This document shows positions 16,914 through 24,157 of a stretch of 64,000 bases of DNA, in pieces. The notes under the pieces were generated by a model, which ran no database searches, was not told where the DNA came from, and saw only the letters and a list, made by a program, of their open reading frames with translations. The stretch is taken from NCBI RefSeq assembly GCF_016918015.1, contig NZ_JAERMK010000005.1, forward strand, positions 104,761 through 168,760. Reading direction: 5' to 3'. Numbering within the stretch: the first letter of the stretch is position 1; every line of letters begins with the position of its first letter. A program made the position numbers and the translations under genes. Source of the DNA: Glycomyces sp. YM15 (GTDB lineage: Bacteria > Actinomycetota > Actinomycetes > Mycobacteriales > Micromonosporaceae).

Positions 16914-17762
16914 ATGGCTCCCGATACCCCCGGGCCGCAACGGCATCGCCGGTCAAGTGGTTCGCAGCGCCCCTTCCTCCGGTGGGCCGGGGGCAAGCGC
17001 TGGTTCGTCCAGCACTACGCACATCTCATACCGAACGGATTCGACCGCTACGTCGAACCATTCCTCGGCAGCGGTGCCGTCTACTTCCACCTTGGACCGC
17101 AGCGCGCCATCCTCACCGACGCCAACTGCGACCTCATCACGGCATTCCGAGGCATTCGCGCACGGCCGGTCGCCGTCATGCGCCATTTGACCGAACACCA
17201 GCGACGCCACAGCGCCGCCTACTATCGCCAGATACGGGCCTCGAACCCGCCGTTACTCTCCGAGCGCGCCGCACGGATCATCTACCTCAATCGGACCTGC
17301 TTCAACGGCGTCTATCGGGTGAACCTGCACGGTCGGTTCAATGTCCCCATGGGGGATCGCAGCACGATCGTCTACGACACCGACGACTTCCGCTCGCTCG
17401 CGAGAACCCTCGGCGACGCCGAGCTCGGCGTCGCCGACTTCGAAACCACGATCGACCGCACAGGCTATGGCGACCTGGTCTATGCCGACCCTCCATACAC
17501 CGTGCGACACAACAACAACGGCTTCATCAAGTACAACGAGACCCTCTTCTCCTGGGACGATCAGGAGCGCCTCGCCAAATGCCTCACCCGCGCCGCCGAG
17601 CGCGGCGTCAAAGTGCTCGCGACCAATGCCGCGCATGACAGCGTCCGCGAACTCTACGCGGACCACGGCTTCACCCTCACCGAAGTCTCACGGTTCAGCC
17701 CGATCGCCGCTTCGGCGCGAGACAGGAAGCAGTACACCGAAATCGTCATCTCCACTACCTGA
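16914..17762 (+). CDS. Dam-type D12 class N6-adenine DNA methyltransferase
   Basis: A 282-residue enzyme with all D12-class landmarks: FLRWAGGKRW (motif X/I, near residue 18), VEPFLGSGAVYF, a LTDAN acidic residue, and catalytic DPPY (VYADPPYT, near residue 193), with YLNRTCFNGVYRVN between. The start ATG at 16914 sits 7 bases after the TACGAT -10 hexamer; ATGs at 16905 and 16872 are in frame but lie in or before the promoter. It would methylate a short adenine-containing site, protecting host DNA from the nucleases next door. It is followed 10 bases later by the HerA-like gene, implying one operon. Orphan Dam enzymes are unusual in high-GC actinobacteria, which supports a defence context. Confidence 0.85.
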   Translation: MAPDTPGPQRHRRSSGSQRPFLRWAGGKRWFVQHYAHLIPNGFDRYVEPFLGSGAVYFHLGPQRAILTDANCDLITAFRGIRARPVAVMRHLTEHQRRHSAAYYRQIRASNPPLLSERAARIIYLNRTCFNGVYRVNLHGRFNVPMGDRSTIVYDTDDFRSLARTLGDAELGVADFETTIDRTGYGDLVYADPPYTVRHNNNGFIKYNETLFSWDDQERLAKCLTRAAERGVKVLATNAAHDSVRELYADHGFTLTEVSRFSPIAASARDRKQYTEIVISTT

Positions 17763-17771
17763 GGAGCCGAC

Positions 17772-19769
17772 ATGAATCCCTCTTCGCCGGTCCGCCCGTT
17801 CGACGTGTTGACCCGCTTCTTGGAACGGGAGCACGCCTATACGGAGGCCAGTGTCACGAAAGCGGGCATGGAGAAGCAGCTGCGCTTCGTCGGCTATGTA
17901 CTCGACCTGGGATACGACAGCGCTCGTATCATCACCTGCGACCCGCTCAAGAACACCGTCGGCGGCATCCCGCGCTCGTCGTTCCTGATTCTGGCGCCGC
18001 GGAAGCCGAACGGCATCCCGCCGCACTTCAGCGTCCTCCGGGTCCGAGACATCGCCCCCACGCCGCTGTCGGAACAAGTTCAGCAGACCTATTTCGAGCT
18101 GCACAAGAAGTCCATGCCCGAACTGGACATCTGGACTACCAACGAATTGCAGTGGGGCGCCCTCAACTGCGACATGCTCGGCATGATGTACCCCGACCCC
18201 GGCGACCCCGAAAATGTGGCGTTCGCCGGAGACCAGACGAACATCCGCAGCCCCCATCATTACCTGGTGTATTCGCCCCCGGATGAGGTCCTGGATCTCA
18301 TCGTGAACGGCCTGATCCCGGCTCGACGCGAGCACGCCTGGGGCATCGGAACACTGCGGCCGACCGAAACCCAGTTCCACCACTTGCTCAACGGGTCCAA
18401 GAAGATCCCGCCGATCGAGGTACGTCTCGCCAGCGCCGACTTCATCGGAACGCGCACGGCGATGTTCGGCAAGACCCGGCTAGGCAAGTCCAACGTCGTG
18501 AAGCTCATCGCGGAAGGCCTGATCACCAGTCCACCGCCGAACACGACGGTCGGGCAGATCATCTTCGACATCAACGGCGAGTATGCGAACGACAATGCCC
18601 AGGACGGCGGTGGCGAGGAAGGCGGGTCGCTGTACAAGGCGCATGCCGACAAGTGTGTGGTCTACGCCCTCAAACCGCGCGCGAAGACCCCGTCAAAGGA
18701 GCTTCGCTTGAACTTCTATGAGAATGCTCCGGACGGCATGACCGCCCTACGCGGGTTCCTGGAGTCGAGCGGCAGAGGGTCGATGTACATCAGGGCCTTC
18801 GCCACGACCGACATTCCAGAACCCCGCGAGGTCACCGACCATCAACCGGTGAACGAGCGGAAGCGCCTCGTCCGGAAGGTCCTCGCATACTGGGCCATCC
18901 TCCATAGGGCGGGCTATCCGGCGAATGAGGCCCAACTCGCGGCTCTCAAGATGACGAATGGCGTCGGGAGGTTCAATCCGCAGTTCGATGCCGCGCTCCG
19001 AAGGGAGGCCTACCCGGACAAGCAGCAGCCTCCCGAGCGGATCGACTCGCTCGACCAGCTCGCGTATGAGTTCGACCTCGTCACCCGGCATGCCAAGTCG
19101 GTTCGGTGGGACCTGAACTCCAGTACGGGCAATCCGCTGTTCGACGCCGGCGACCAGGCACTGCTCAAGTTCCTCGTGCCCGACACCGGTGAAGGGCCTC
19201 GGATGCTCGGGGAATACGCGGAGTACCACTCGCCGAACGCCTCCGCCGTCACGAAGGAAATAGTGGGGCACGTCGTTCACGGGAGGACCGTCATCCTGGA
19301 TCTCGGCAGCGCCTCCGACACCATGCGCCAGTATTTCGCAGACATGATCTCGCAGGAGCTCTTCCTGCGCCAGGAGTGGGCCTTCACGCACGACCGCCTG
19401 GACAGGCACTATGTGCAGCTCTACTTCGAGGAGGCCCACAACCTGTTCCCTCCGGGCGGCAGCCAGGACATGAAGGGCATCTACGCCCGTTTCGCCAAGG
19501 AAGGCGCCAAGTTCCACATCGGAATGGTGTACTCCACCCAGTCTCCCTCGACCATCAACGGTGAACTGCTGACGCAGACGGAGAACTTCTTCGTCGGGCA
19601 CTTGTCCTCCGAGCAGGAGACCAAGGCGCTGTCCCGCTTGCAGACCGCGTTCAGCGGTGTCGAGCAGGACATCCTCAGGACCAAGCAGCCCGGTTACATG
19701 CGGATGCTGACCAAGTCCCACCGGTTCGTGATCCCGGTCCAGGCGCGCATGTTCCAGGGCCGGAAGTAG
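17772..19769 (+). CDS. HerA-like hexameric ATPase/DNA translocase
   Basis: A 665-residue P-loop ATPase of the HerA/FtsK type (DUF87). Residues ~1-225 make a beta-rich HAS-barrel-like N-domain; Walker A (GKTRLGKS) is near residue 232, Walker B with catalytic acid (LYFEEAHN) near 550, and the sensor segment MVYSTQSPSTIN near 582. In archaea HerA pumps DNA into the NurA nuclease; in bacteria HerA homologues recur in anti-phage systems with NurA-like, SIR2 or DUF4297 partners. Seven bases separate it from the NurA-like gene, so a complex is likely. An alternative reading as a plasmid mobilisation ATPase is unlikely because no relaxase or coupling protein is near. Confidence 0.85.
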   Translation: MNPSSPVRPFDVLTRFLEREHAYTEASVTKAGMEKQLRFVGYVLDLGYDSARIITCDPLKNTVGGIPRSSFLILAPRKPNGIPPHFSVLRVRDIAPTPLSEQVQQTYFELHKKSMPELDIWTTNELQWGALNCDMLGMMYPDPGDPENVAFAGDQTNIRSPHHYLVYSPPDEVLDLIVNGLIPARREHAWGIGTLRPTETQFHHLLNGSKKIPPIEVRLASADFIGTRTAMFGKTRLGKSNVVKLIAEGLITSPPPNTTVGQIIFDINGEYANDNAQDGGGEEGGSLYKAHADKCVVYALKPRAKTPSKELRLNFYENAPDGMTALRGFLESSGRGSMYIRAFATTDIPEPREVTDHQPVNERKRLVRKVLAYWAILHRAGYPANEAQLAALKMTNGVGRFNPQFDAALRREAYPDKQQPPERIDSLDQLAYEFDLVTRHAKSVRWDLNSSTGNPLFDAGDQALLKFLVPDTGEGPRMLGEYAEYHSPNASAVTKEIVGHVVHGRTVILDLGSASDTMRQYFADMISQELFLRQEWAFTHDRLDRHYVQLYFEEAHNLFPPGGSQDMKGIYARFAKEGAKFHIGMVYSTQSPSTINGELLTQTENFFVGHLSSEQETKALSRLQTAFSGVEQDILRTKQPGYMRMLTKSHRFVIPVQARMFQGRK

Positions 19770-19776
19770 ACCGCTG

Positions 19777-21126
19777 ATGCCGTATCAAGGAGGCGAGCAT
19801 CTTCCGGGCCAGGCGGCCAGCAAGACGAGCCACATCGATGTCATCGAGAGCCGGCTCATGCAGGAGCTGCTGACCCGATTCGAGCGTCGGGAATTCGAGG
19901 ACGACCAGCGTCTGGCACCCTGGTTCCACCTCGACCTGTCCGGTGTGAAGCCGCTCGGTGACACGGTCGCCACCGACGGCTCGCTGCACAAGGTCACCTC
20001 CGATGACGGATTCCGGGAGCTCTGCTTCGTCAAGACGGCCCGGTTCCATCTCCGCACCGGCGACGCCGCCCAGGTCGATCCGCAGTTCCCTCACCCGCTC
20101 CAGATCCAGCGGCTGATGAAGGACGCCGCCATCCATTGCAGTGCCGTTTTCCCGCTGCGGAACATGGTGCTCGGTCGGTTCGCGAACGTCCGGGACTCCA
20201 TCCGGGAGCTCATCCGCGAGATCATCACCCACGAGCACGGCGGCATCGTTTACGAGGCGATGAAGTGGCTGCTGTACCAGGGCTGGGGCCCTGAGTCCGA
20301 GAGCCCCGACCTCGGCTGCCCTGTCAAGGGCTGCAAGTCGGCCGGCCCGCTCCCCTACAACGAGGATGAGGGCCGGTGTCGGGAATGTGGAGCGAAGATC
20401 TACATCACCGATGTCCTCGGTCTGCACCACGATATCGGCGAGGACTCGGCGAGCGAGGCGGTCGCGAACGCGTACATGGCCATCCACGAGGTGCTGCTCC
20501 TGGTCGCGCACCTCTATCGACTCTGGCGATCGGGCGACTTCGACGCGATCGACGACACCTTGTTCGTGAAGGACGGGCCACTGATGTTCCGCGGGCAGTA
20601 TGCGACGCTCACCAAGCGGATGCGGCAGCTGCTGTCGTACTTCAGAGACGAGAACCGGAACATCTACATCGTCGGCCAAGAGAAGTCCGGCCTCGTGTTC
20701 GACCATCTCGAGTCCCAGGTTCGGCATCTCCGCCGGCATTCCGAGCCTGCATGGCCACAGGTCGCGATCCTCTCCCATGCGTACATGCGCGGCCGAGTGC
20801 AGCGTCTCCCAAAGGCACAGCACACGTATGGATCGCGGACGAACTACGGCGAGAAGGTCCTGATACGGCTCGACCCGAGCTTCGCCCTGGCCGTGAACAT
20901 CCCGACCGGCGAGTTCATGAGCAGCGAATCGGCTCCGTCCGAAGCCCACCACTTCATCGGTCTCGACCGAATCATCGCCACGCTCCCTCACCTGGTCAGC
21001 TATTTGCATGAGGGCTCACTGGTGCCGATCAACCTCGCCCATGGCATCGCTTCGCTCTCGTACTACCCCTCAGGAGCCGCCCTGCAACGCTTCGCCGGCA
21101 TTGACGACGTCGCCCGTCCCCCATAG
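19777..21126 (+). CDS. NurA-like nuclease with zinc-ribbon insert
   Basis: A 449-residue protein with the two acidic motifs of NurA nucleases: TVATDGSL (about residue 63) and LFVKDGPLMF (about 262), plus a C-terminal region with His/Asn residues (NLAHG). Between them a CPVKGC...CREC cluster (about 181-205) forms a probable zinc ribbon not typical of archaeal NurA. No signal peptide or membrane segment. It should be the nuclease partner loaded by the upstream HerA ATPase. The gene converges with the exonuclease gene only 22 bases away, leaving little room for a terminator. The start at 19777 follows GGAAGTAG; an ATG start is unambiguous. The NurA identification rests on motifs and context and is probable, not proven. 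Confidence 0.7.
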   Translation: MPYQGGEHLPGQAASKTSHIDVIESRLMQELLTRFERREFEDDQRLAPWFHLDLSGVKPLGDTVATDGSLHKVTSDDGFRELCFVKTARFHLRTGDAAQVDPQFPHPLQIQRLMKDAAIHCSAVFPLRNMVLGRFANVRDSIRELIREIITHEHGGIVYEAMKWLLYQGWGPESESPDLGCPVKGCKSAGPLPYNEDEGRCRECGAKIYITDVLGLHHDIGEDSASEAVANAYMAIHEVLLLVAHLYRLWRSGDFDAIDDTLFVKDGPLMFRGQYATLTKRMRQLLSYFRDENRNIYIVGQEKSGLVFDHLESQVRHLRRHSEPAWPQVAILSHAYMRGRVQRLPKAQHTYGSRTNYGEKVLIRLDPSFALAVNIPTGEFMSSESAPSEAHHFIGLDRIIATLPHLVSYLHEGSLVPINLAHGIASLSYYPSGAALQRFAGIDDVARPP

Positions 21127-21147
21127 GACAGTCTCCGGCTAGGCCGC

Positions 21148-22356
21148 TCAGCGATCGATCCGAGCCAATACCAGGTCCAAGGATTCCGTTCCGATCACCG
21201 GTATGCCGTACTGGCGTGCCTTGGCCGCCTTGCCGGACATGGAGTCCGGGTCGGCCGCGACGACGAGGACGGTCTTCTTGGTGACGCTCGGGGCGACCTT
21301 GAGACCCGCGGATTCGAGGCGGTCGGCCCAGTGCCGCTTCGATTCGGCGAACGACCCTGTCAATACGACCGGGTCTCCGGTCGCCAAATGGAACTCCGGA
21401 CCTCTGGCGGGAGGACCGTCAGCGGGACCGGGCTGCAGCGCCGCGTCGACCGCATTCGTCGGCAACGACAGCAGTGCCGCGACCCGCTCGAGGTCGTGCC
21501 GTTCCTCATCGGTCACCACGCCGTCCGCCAATGCCGCAGCCGCCAGTGCACGAAGGTAGCCGCGATGCAGTTCCAAAGCGGTAGTGCGTCCGATGCCGAG
21601 CGCGGCGGCGGCATCGACGAGCGCGTCAGCTTCGGTGGCCGACACGTGGCGGTCCAAGAGCGCCCGGTCCAGCAGGGCCAGGTACGTATCGGCCTGCGGC
21701 GGGTCGGGAACGCGCGGAATGTGGTCGACGAGGCGCGCGAGGAAATCAGTGCCTTCATTCGCACCCGCTCCACGGCATACGGGCTCGGCGAGACCGGTGG
21801 GCAGAGTCGGCCAGCGGAGTTCGCGCACCAGCTCATCGCGATCGGCCCACAGCGGCTCAGGTCCCATGCTGTTGAGGTAGAGGGCGAGCAGTTCGGCAGT
21901 GGCGAGCACGTCCGACATAGCCGCGTGGGGCCGTTCGTTGGCGATCCCGGCAGCAAGGCAGCAATCGCGGAGACTCCGGCCCGATTCCGGGAGGAAGTAG
22001 TTCGCCCATTGCATGGTGCAGACGCCGAGGTCGAGGAGGTTCGGCAGGTCCTGCCCCAATCGCAGGTATTCGTGGGCGAGGAGGCGCGTGTCGAAGGCGA
22101 GGTTGTGCGCGACGGGGATGCGGCCGCTCAAGCGGTGGAGGATTTCCCCGGCGACCTGATCGAACGTGGGGGCTTTCCTGACGTCGGCGGAGCGGATGCC
22201 GTGCAGCTCCTGCGGGCCGAGATCTCGCTTCGGGTTGACGAGGGTCTCCCAGCGGCCGGTGACCCTGCCATTGCCGTCGACGTGTGCTATCGCGACCTCG
22301 ATGACACGGTCTTTGTTGAACAGGCCGGTCGTCTCGACGTCCAGAACCGCGTACAT
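21148..22356 (-). CDS. DEDD-type exonuclease with TerB-like and BRCT parts
   Basis: A 402-residue protein. Residues 1-170 are a DnaQ-like 3'-5' exonuclease: DVETTGL (Asp6, Glu8), HNLAFDTRLLAHE and the late Asp in AAMSDVLATAELL. A middle helical stretch (about 245-305) with LADGVVTDEERHDLERVAAL resembles TerB-type acidic domains. The C-terminal ~75 residues (VVLTGSFAESKRHWADRLES, KKTVLVVAADPDS) are a BRCT domain, as in bacterial ligase and DinG/DnaQ relatives. The exonuclease-TerB-BRCT architecture recurs in actinobacteria. GGAGGCGAAGGG gives a strong ribosome-binding site. It converges with the nurA-like gene, so it may be a member of, or merely next to, the defence module. Substrate unknown. 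Confidence 0.85.
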   Translation of the reverse strand: MYAVLDVETTGLFNKDRVIEVAIAHVDGNGRVTGRWETLVNPKRDLGPQELHGIRSADVRKAPTFDQVAGEILHRLSGRIPVAHNLAFDTRLLAHEYLRLGQDLPNLLDLGVCTMQWANYFLPESGRSLRDCCLAAGIANERPHAAMSDVLATAELLALYLNSMGPEPLWADRDELVRELRWPTLPTGLAEPVCRGAGANEGTDFLARLVDHIPRVPDPPQADTYLALLDRALLDRHVSATEADALVDAAAALGIGRTTALELHRGYLRALAAAALADGVVTDEERHDLERVAALLSLPTNAVDAALQPGPADGPPARGPEFHLATGDPVVLTGSFAESKRHWADRLESAGLKVAPSVTKKTVLVVAADPDSMSGKAAKARQYGIPVIGTESLDLVLARIDR

Positions 22357-22368
22357 GACCCTTCGCCT

Positions 22369-22407
22369 CCGTCTCGCTGCAGCGAAGTGTTCACTGTAGC
22401 GAGACGG
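22369..22407. promoter_or_regulatory. 10-bp inverted repeat upstream of the exonuclease gene
   Basis: CCGTCTCGCT (22369-22378) and AGCGAGACGG (22398-22407) are perfect complements, and a smaller AGTG-TT-CACT dyad lies inside the spacer. It begins 13 bases upstream of the exonuclease start, overlapping where its promoter should be. It could be an operator or an mRNA 5' hairpin. Confidence 0.4.
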
Positions 22408-22568
22408 AAGGTGTTCGCGGCTCGTACGAACGGTTCGAGTCGTCAGGTAGGTGTCGCGTCGGTGATGGTGACTTTGGAGGCGCCGGTGAGTTGGACGCCC
22501 TCGCTCTGGTCGAAGTCGTAGACGACCAGTCGGGAGATCAGCTCACCCCTGACGTTCGGCGGCCGGGG

Positions 22569-22973
22569 TCAGTGGTTGCGCGCGAAGCCGGAGGTCGACG
22601 CCTTCGCGGGGCGGAAGACCATGAAGACCCTCCGCTCCTGCTCCTTCACGAAGGCGCGCTTGGCATCAGCGTCGGCGGTCGGGGCCAGGCGCCCGAGGCT
22701 CGCGGCCAACTTGAAGAAGCCGTCGCCGGGAAGCCCCGTGTCCCCGTCGCGGACCAGGACCGAGATCATGAGCTTGAGTCCGGTCGCGCTGGAGTGGGCG
22801 GTGGTGATGTCGTCGCAGAGCTTCCCGATCTGACCGGGAAGATTCGCGCCGAGTTTGAACGGCTCGCCGAGTTCACGGTTGAAATCACCGTAGGAGAGCG
22901 TTTCGCCCTGGGAGGCGTACCGCTTGAGGACCTGCAGTCCGGATGCGATGAGAACGGAGTCGTCGTGCGCCAT
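22569..22973 (-). CDS. Small hypothetical protein (SYGDFN type)
   Basis: A 134-residue soluble protein that I do not recognise. It opens with a helix, then GETLSYGDFNRELG (about residues 23-36), an LGANLPGQIGKLCDDI helix and a beta-rich LMISVLVRDGDTGLPGDGFF core, with a charged C-terminal helix (KEQERRVFMVF). Such winged-helix-plus-strand proteins sometimes accompany nucleases, but no catalytic residues stand out. It lies on the same strand as the exonuclease, separated by about 210 bases that hold the inverted repeat at 22369. The start at 22973 is supported by codon bias; the upstream stretch to 23070 is empty. Confidence 0.55.
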   Translation of the reverse strand: MAHDDSVLIASGLQVLKRYASQGETLSYGDFNRELGEPFKLGANLPGQIGKLCDDITTAHSSATGLKLMISVLVRDGDTGLPGDGFFKLAASLGRLAPTADADAKRAFVKEQERRVFMVFRPAKASTSGFARNH

Positions 22974-23069
22974 GGCGGGCCTGCTTCATGAAGAATGCGA
23001 TCGGACCCGATGACGGGATGACCTCGACCGTAACACGGTTCGCCCCGCCCCCGAGGCGCATCGAGGGAC

Positions 23070-23093
23070 GGGGCGGGCCTCCCGGCCCGCCCC
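23070..23093 (-). terminator. fdhD terminator hairpin
   Basis: GGGGCGGGCC (23070-23079) and GGCCCGCCCC (23084-23093) form a 10-bp stem with a TCCC loop, three bases after the fdhD stop on the minus strand. No T-run follows. Confidence 0.6.
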
Positions 23094-23096
23094 GGA

Positions 23097-23948
23097 TCAC
23101 CTGGTGCGCGGGCGGTGCCGCCGGGCGTCGACGATGCGGTCGGGTCGGGCGTAGAGGTTCATCGTGTCCTCGCGGACGAAGCCGGCGAGCGTCAGCCCGG
23201 ACTCCTCGGCGAGGTCCGCGGCGAGGGAGGACGGGGCCGAAACCGCCGCGAGGGCGGGGACCCCGGCCATGACCGCCTTCTGGACGAGTTCGAAGGAGGC
23301 GCGCCCCGAGACGGCCAGCACATTGCCGCGCAGTGGGACCAGACCCTCGCGCAGCGCCTGCCCGAGGACCTTGTCGACCGCGTTGTGGCGCCCGACGTCC
23401 TCCTTGGCGGTGAGGAGTTCACCGTCGGAGGTGAACAGGCCCGCGGCGTGGAGGCCGCCGGTGCGGTCGAAGATCTTCTGCGCCTTGCGGAGTCGGCCGG
23501 GGAGGGAGGCGAGGACCTCGGCGCTGATCGCGGTGTCGTCCTCGGCGACGCTCCAGGCGGCCTTGGTGCGGACGTCCTCCAGGCTGTCCTTGCCGCAGAC
23601 CCCGCAGGCGGAGGTGACCGTCGTGTTCCGCTTCGCGGACTTCGGCGGGGCGGGGAGATCGGCGGCCAGGACGATGTCGAGGAGGTTGTAGGTCTGCTCG
23701 CCGTTCCCGTCGACGCCGGCGCAGTAGCGCATGCTCACGATGTCGCGGGGCTTGGTGATCACGCCTTCGGCGAGCAGGAAGCCGGTGGCGAGGTCGAAGT
23801 CGTCGCCGGGTGTGCGCATGGTGACCTGCAGCGATTCGCCCCCGACCCGCAGCTCGAGCGGCTCCTCGACGGCGAGGGTGTCGACCCGCTCGGATCGGTG
23901 CTCCCCTGCGAGGCGAGTGGTCTTGCGGCGGACAGTGACGCGGCCCAT
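23097..23948 (-). CDS. fdhD: Formate dehydrogenase accessory sulfurtransferase FdhD
   Basis: A 283-residue FdhD. The signature ACGVCGKDSLEDV, holding the CxxC cysteines that carry persulfide from a cysteine desulfurase to the molybdenum cofactor, lies near residue 117. Other family blocks are present: DFDLATGFLLAEGVI, RTGGLHAAGLF and KEDVGRHNAVDKVLG, and ASFELVQKA near the end. Its substrate is the bis-MGD cofactor of the formate-dehydrogenase-like enzyme encoded just upstream on the same strand (gap 209 bases), so the two probably form an operon. The start codon at 23948 (MGRVTVRRKT) gives the usual N-terminus. Nothing odd seen. Confidence 0.95.
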   Translation of the reverse strand: MGRVTVRRKTTRLAGEHRSERVDTLAVEEPLELRVGGESLQVTMRTPGDDFDLATGFLLAEGVITKPRDIVSMRYCAGVDGNGEQTYNLLDIVLAADLPAPPKSAKRNTTVTSACGVCGKDSLEDVRTKAAWSVAEDDTAISAEVLASLPGRLRKAQKIFDRTGGLHAAGLFTSDGELLTAKEDVGRHNAVDKVLGQALREGLVPLRGNVLAVSGRASFELVQKAVMAGVPALAAVSAPSSLAADLAEESGLTLAGFVREDTMNLYARPDRIVDARRHRPRTR

Positions 23949-24157
23949 ACGGATTCAGGTTCCCTTCAGGTGGCTTCAGCTCCCCTTCAGGATCGCCGAG
24001 CGCTACTGGCTTGTATAGCGCGGCAGGCCGCGAACGGCGAGAAAGGAGATCCGAACTCACGGCCGGGTGGGCGCTGGCGGAGCAGTTCGCGGGTCGGTAT
24101 CGGCCGACCGGAGGCCCGAGAAATCCCGGGAGGGTGGGGTGGGGTCCCCGGATCGGA

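Noticed and set aside
15166-22973. Plasmid mobilisation locus as an explanation for the HerA-like gene
   Set aside because: No relaxase, coupling protein, oriT-like repeat or partition gene; nuclease and methylase neighbours fit defence better.
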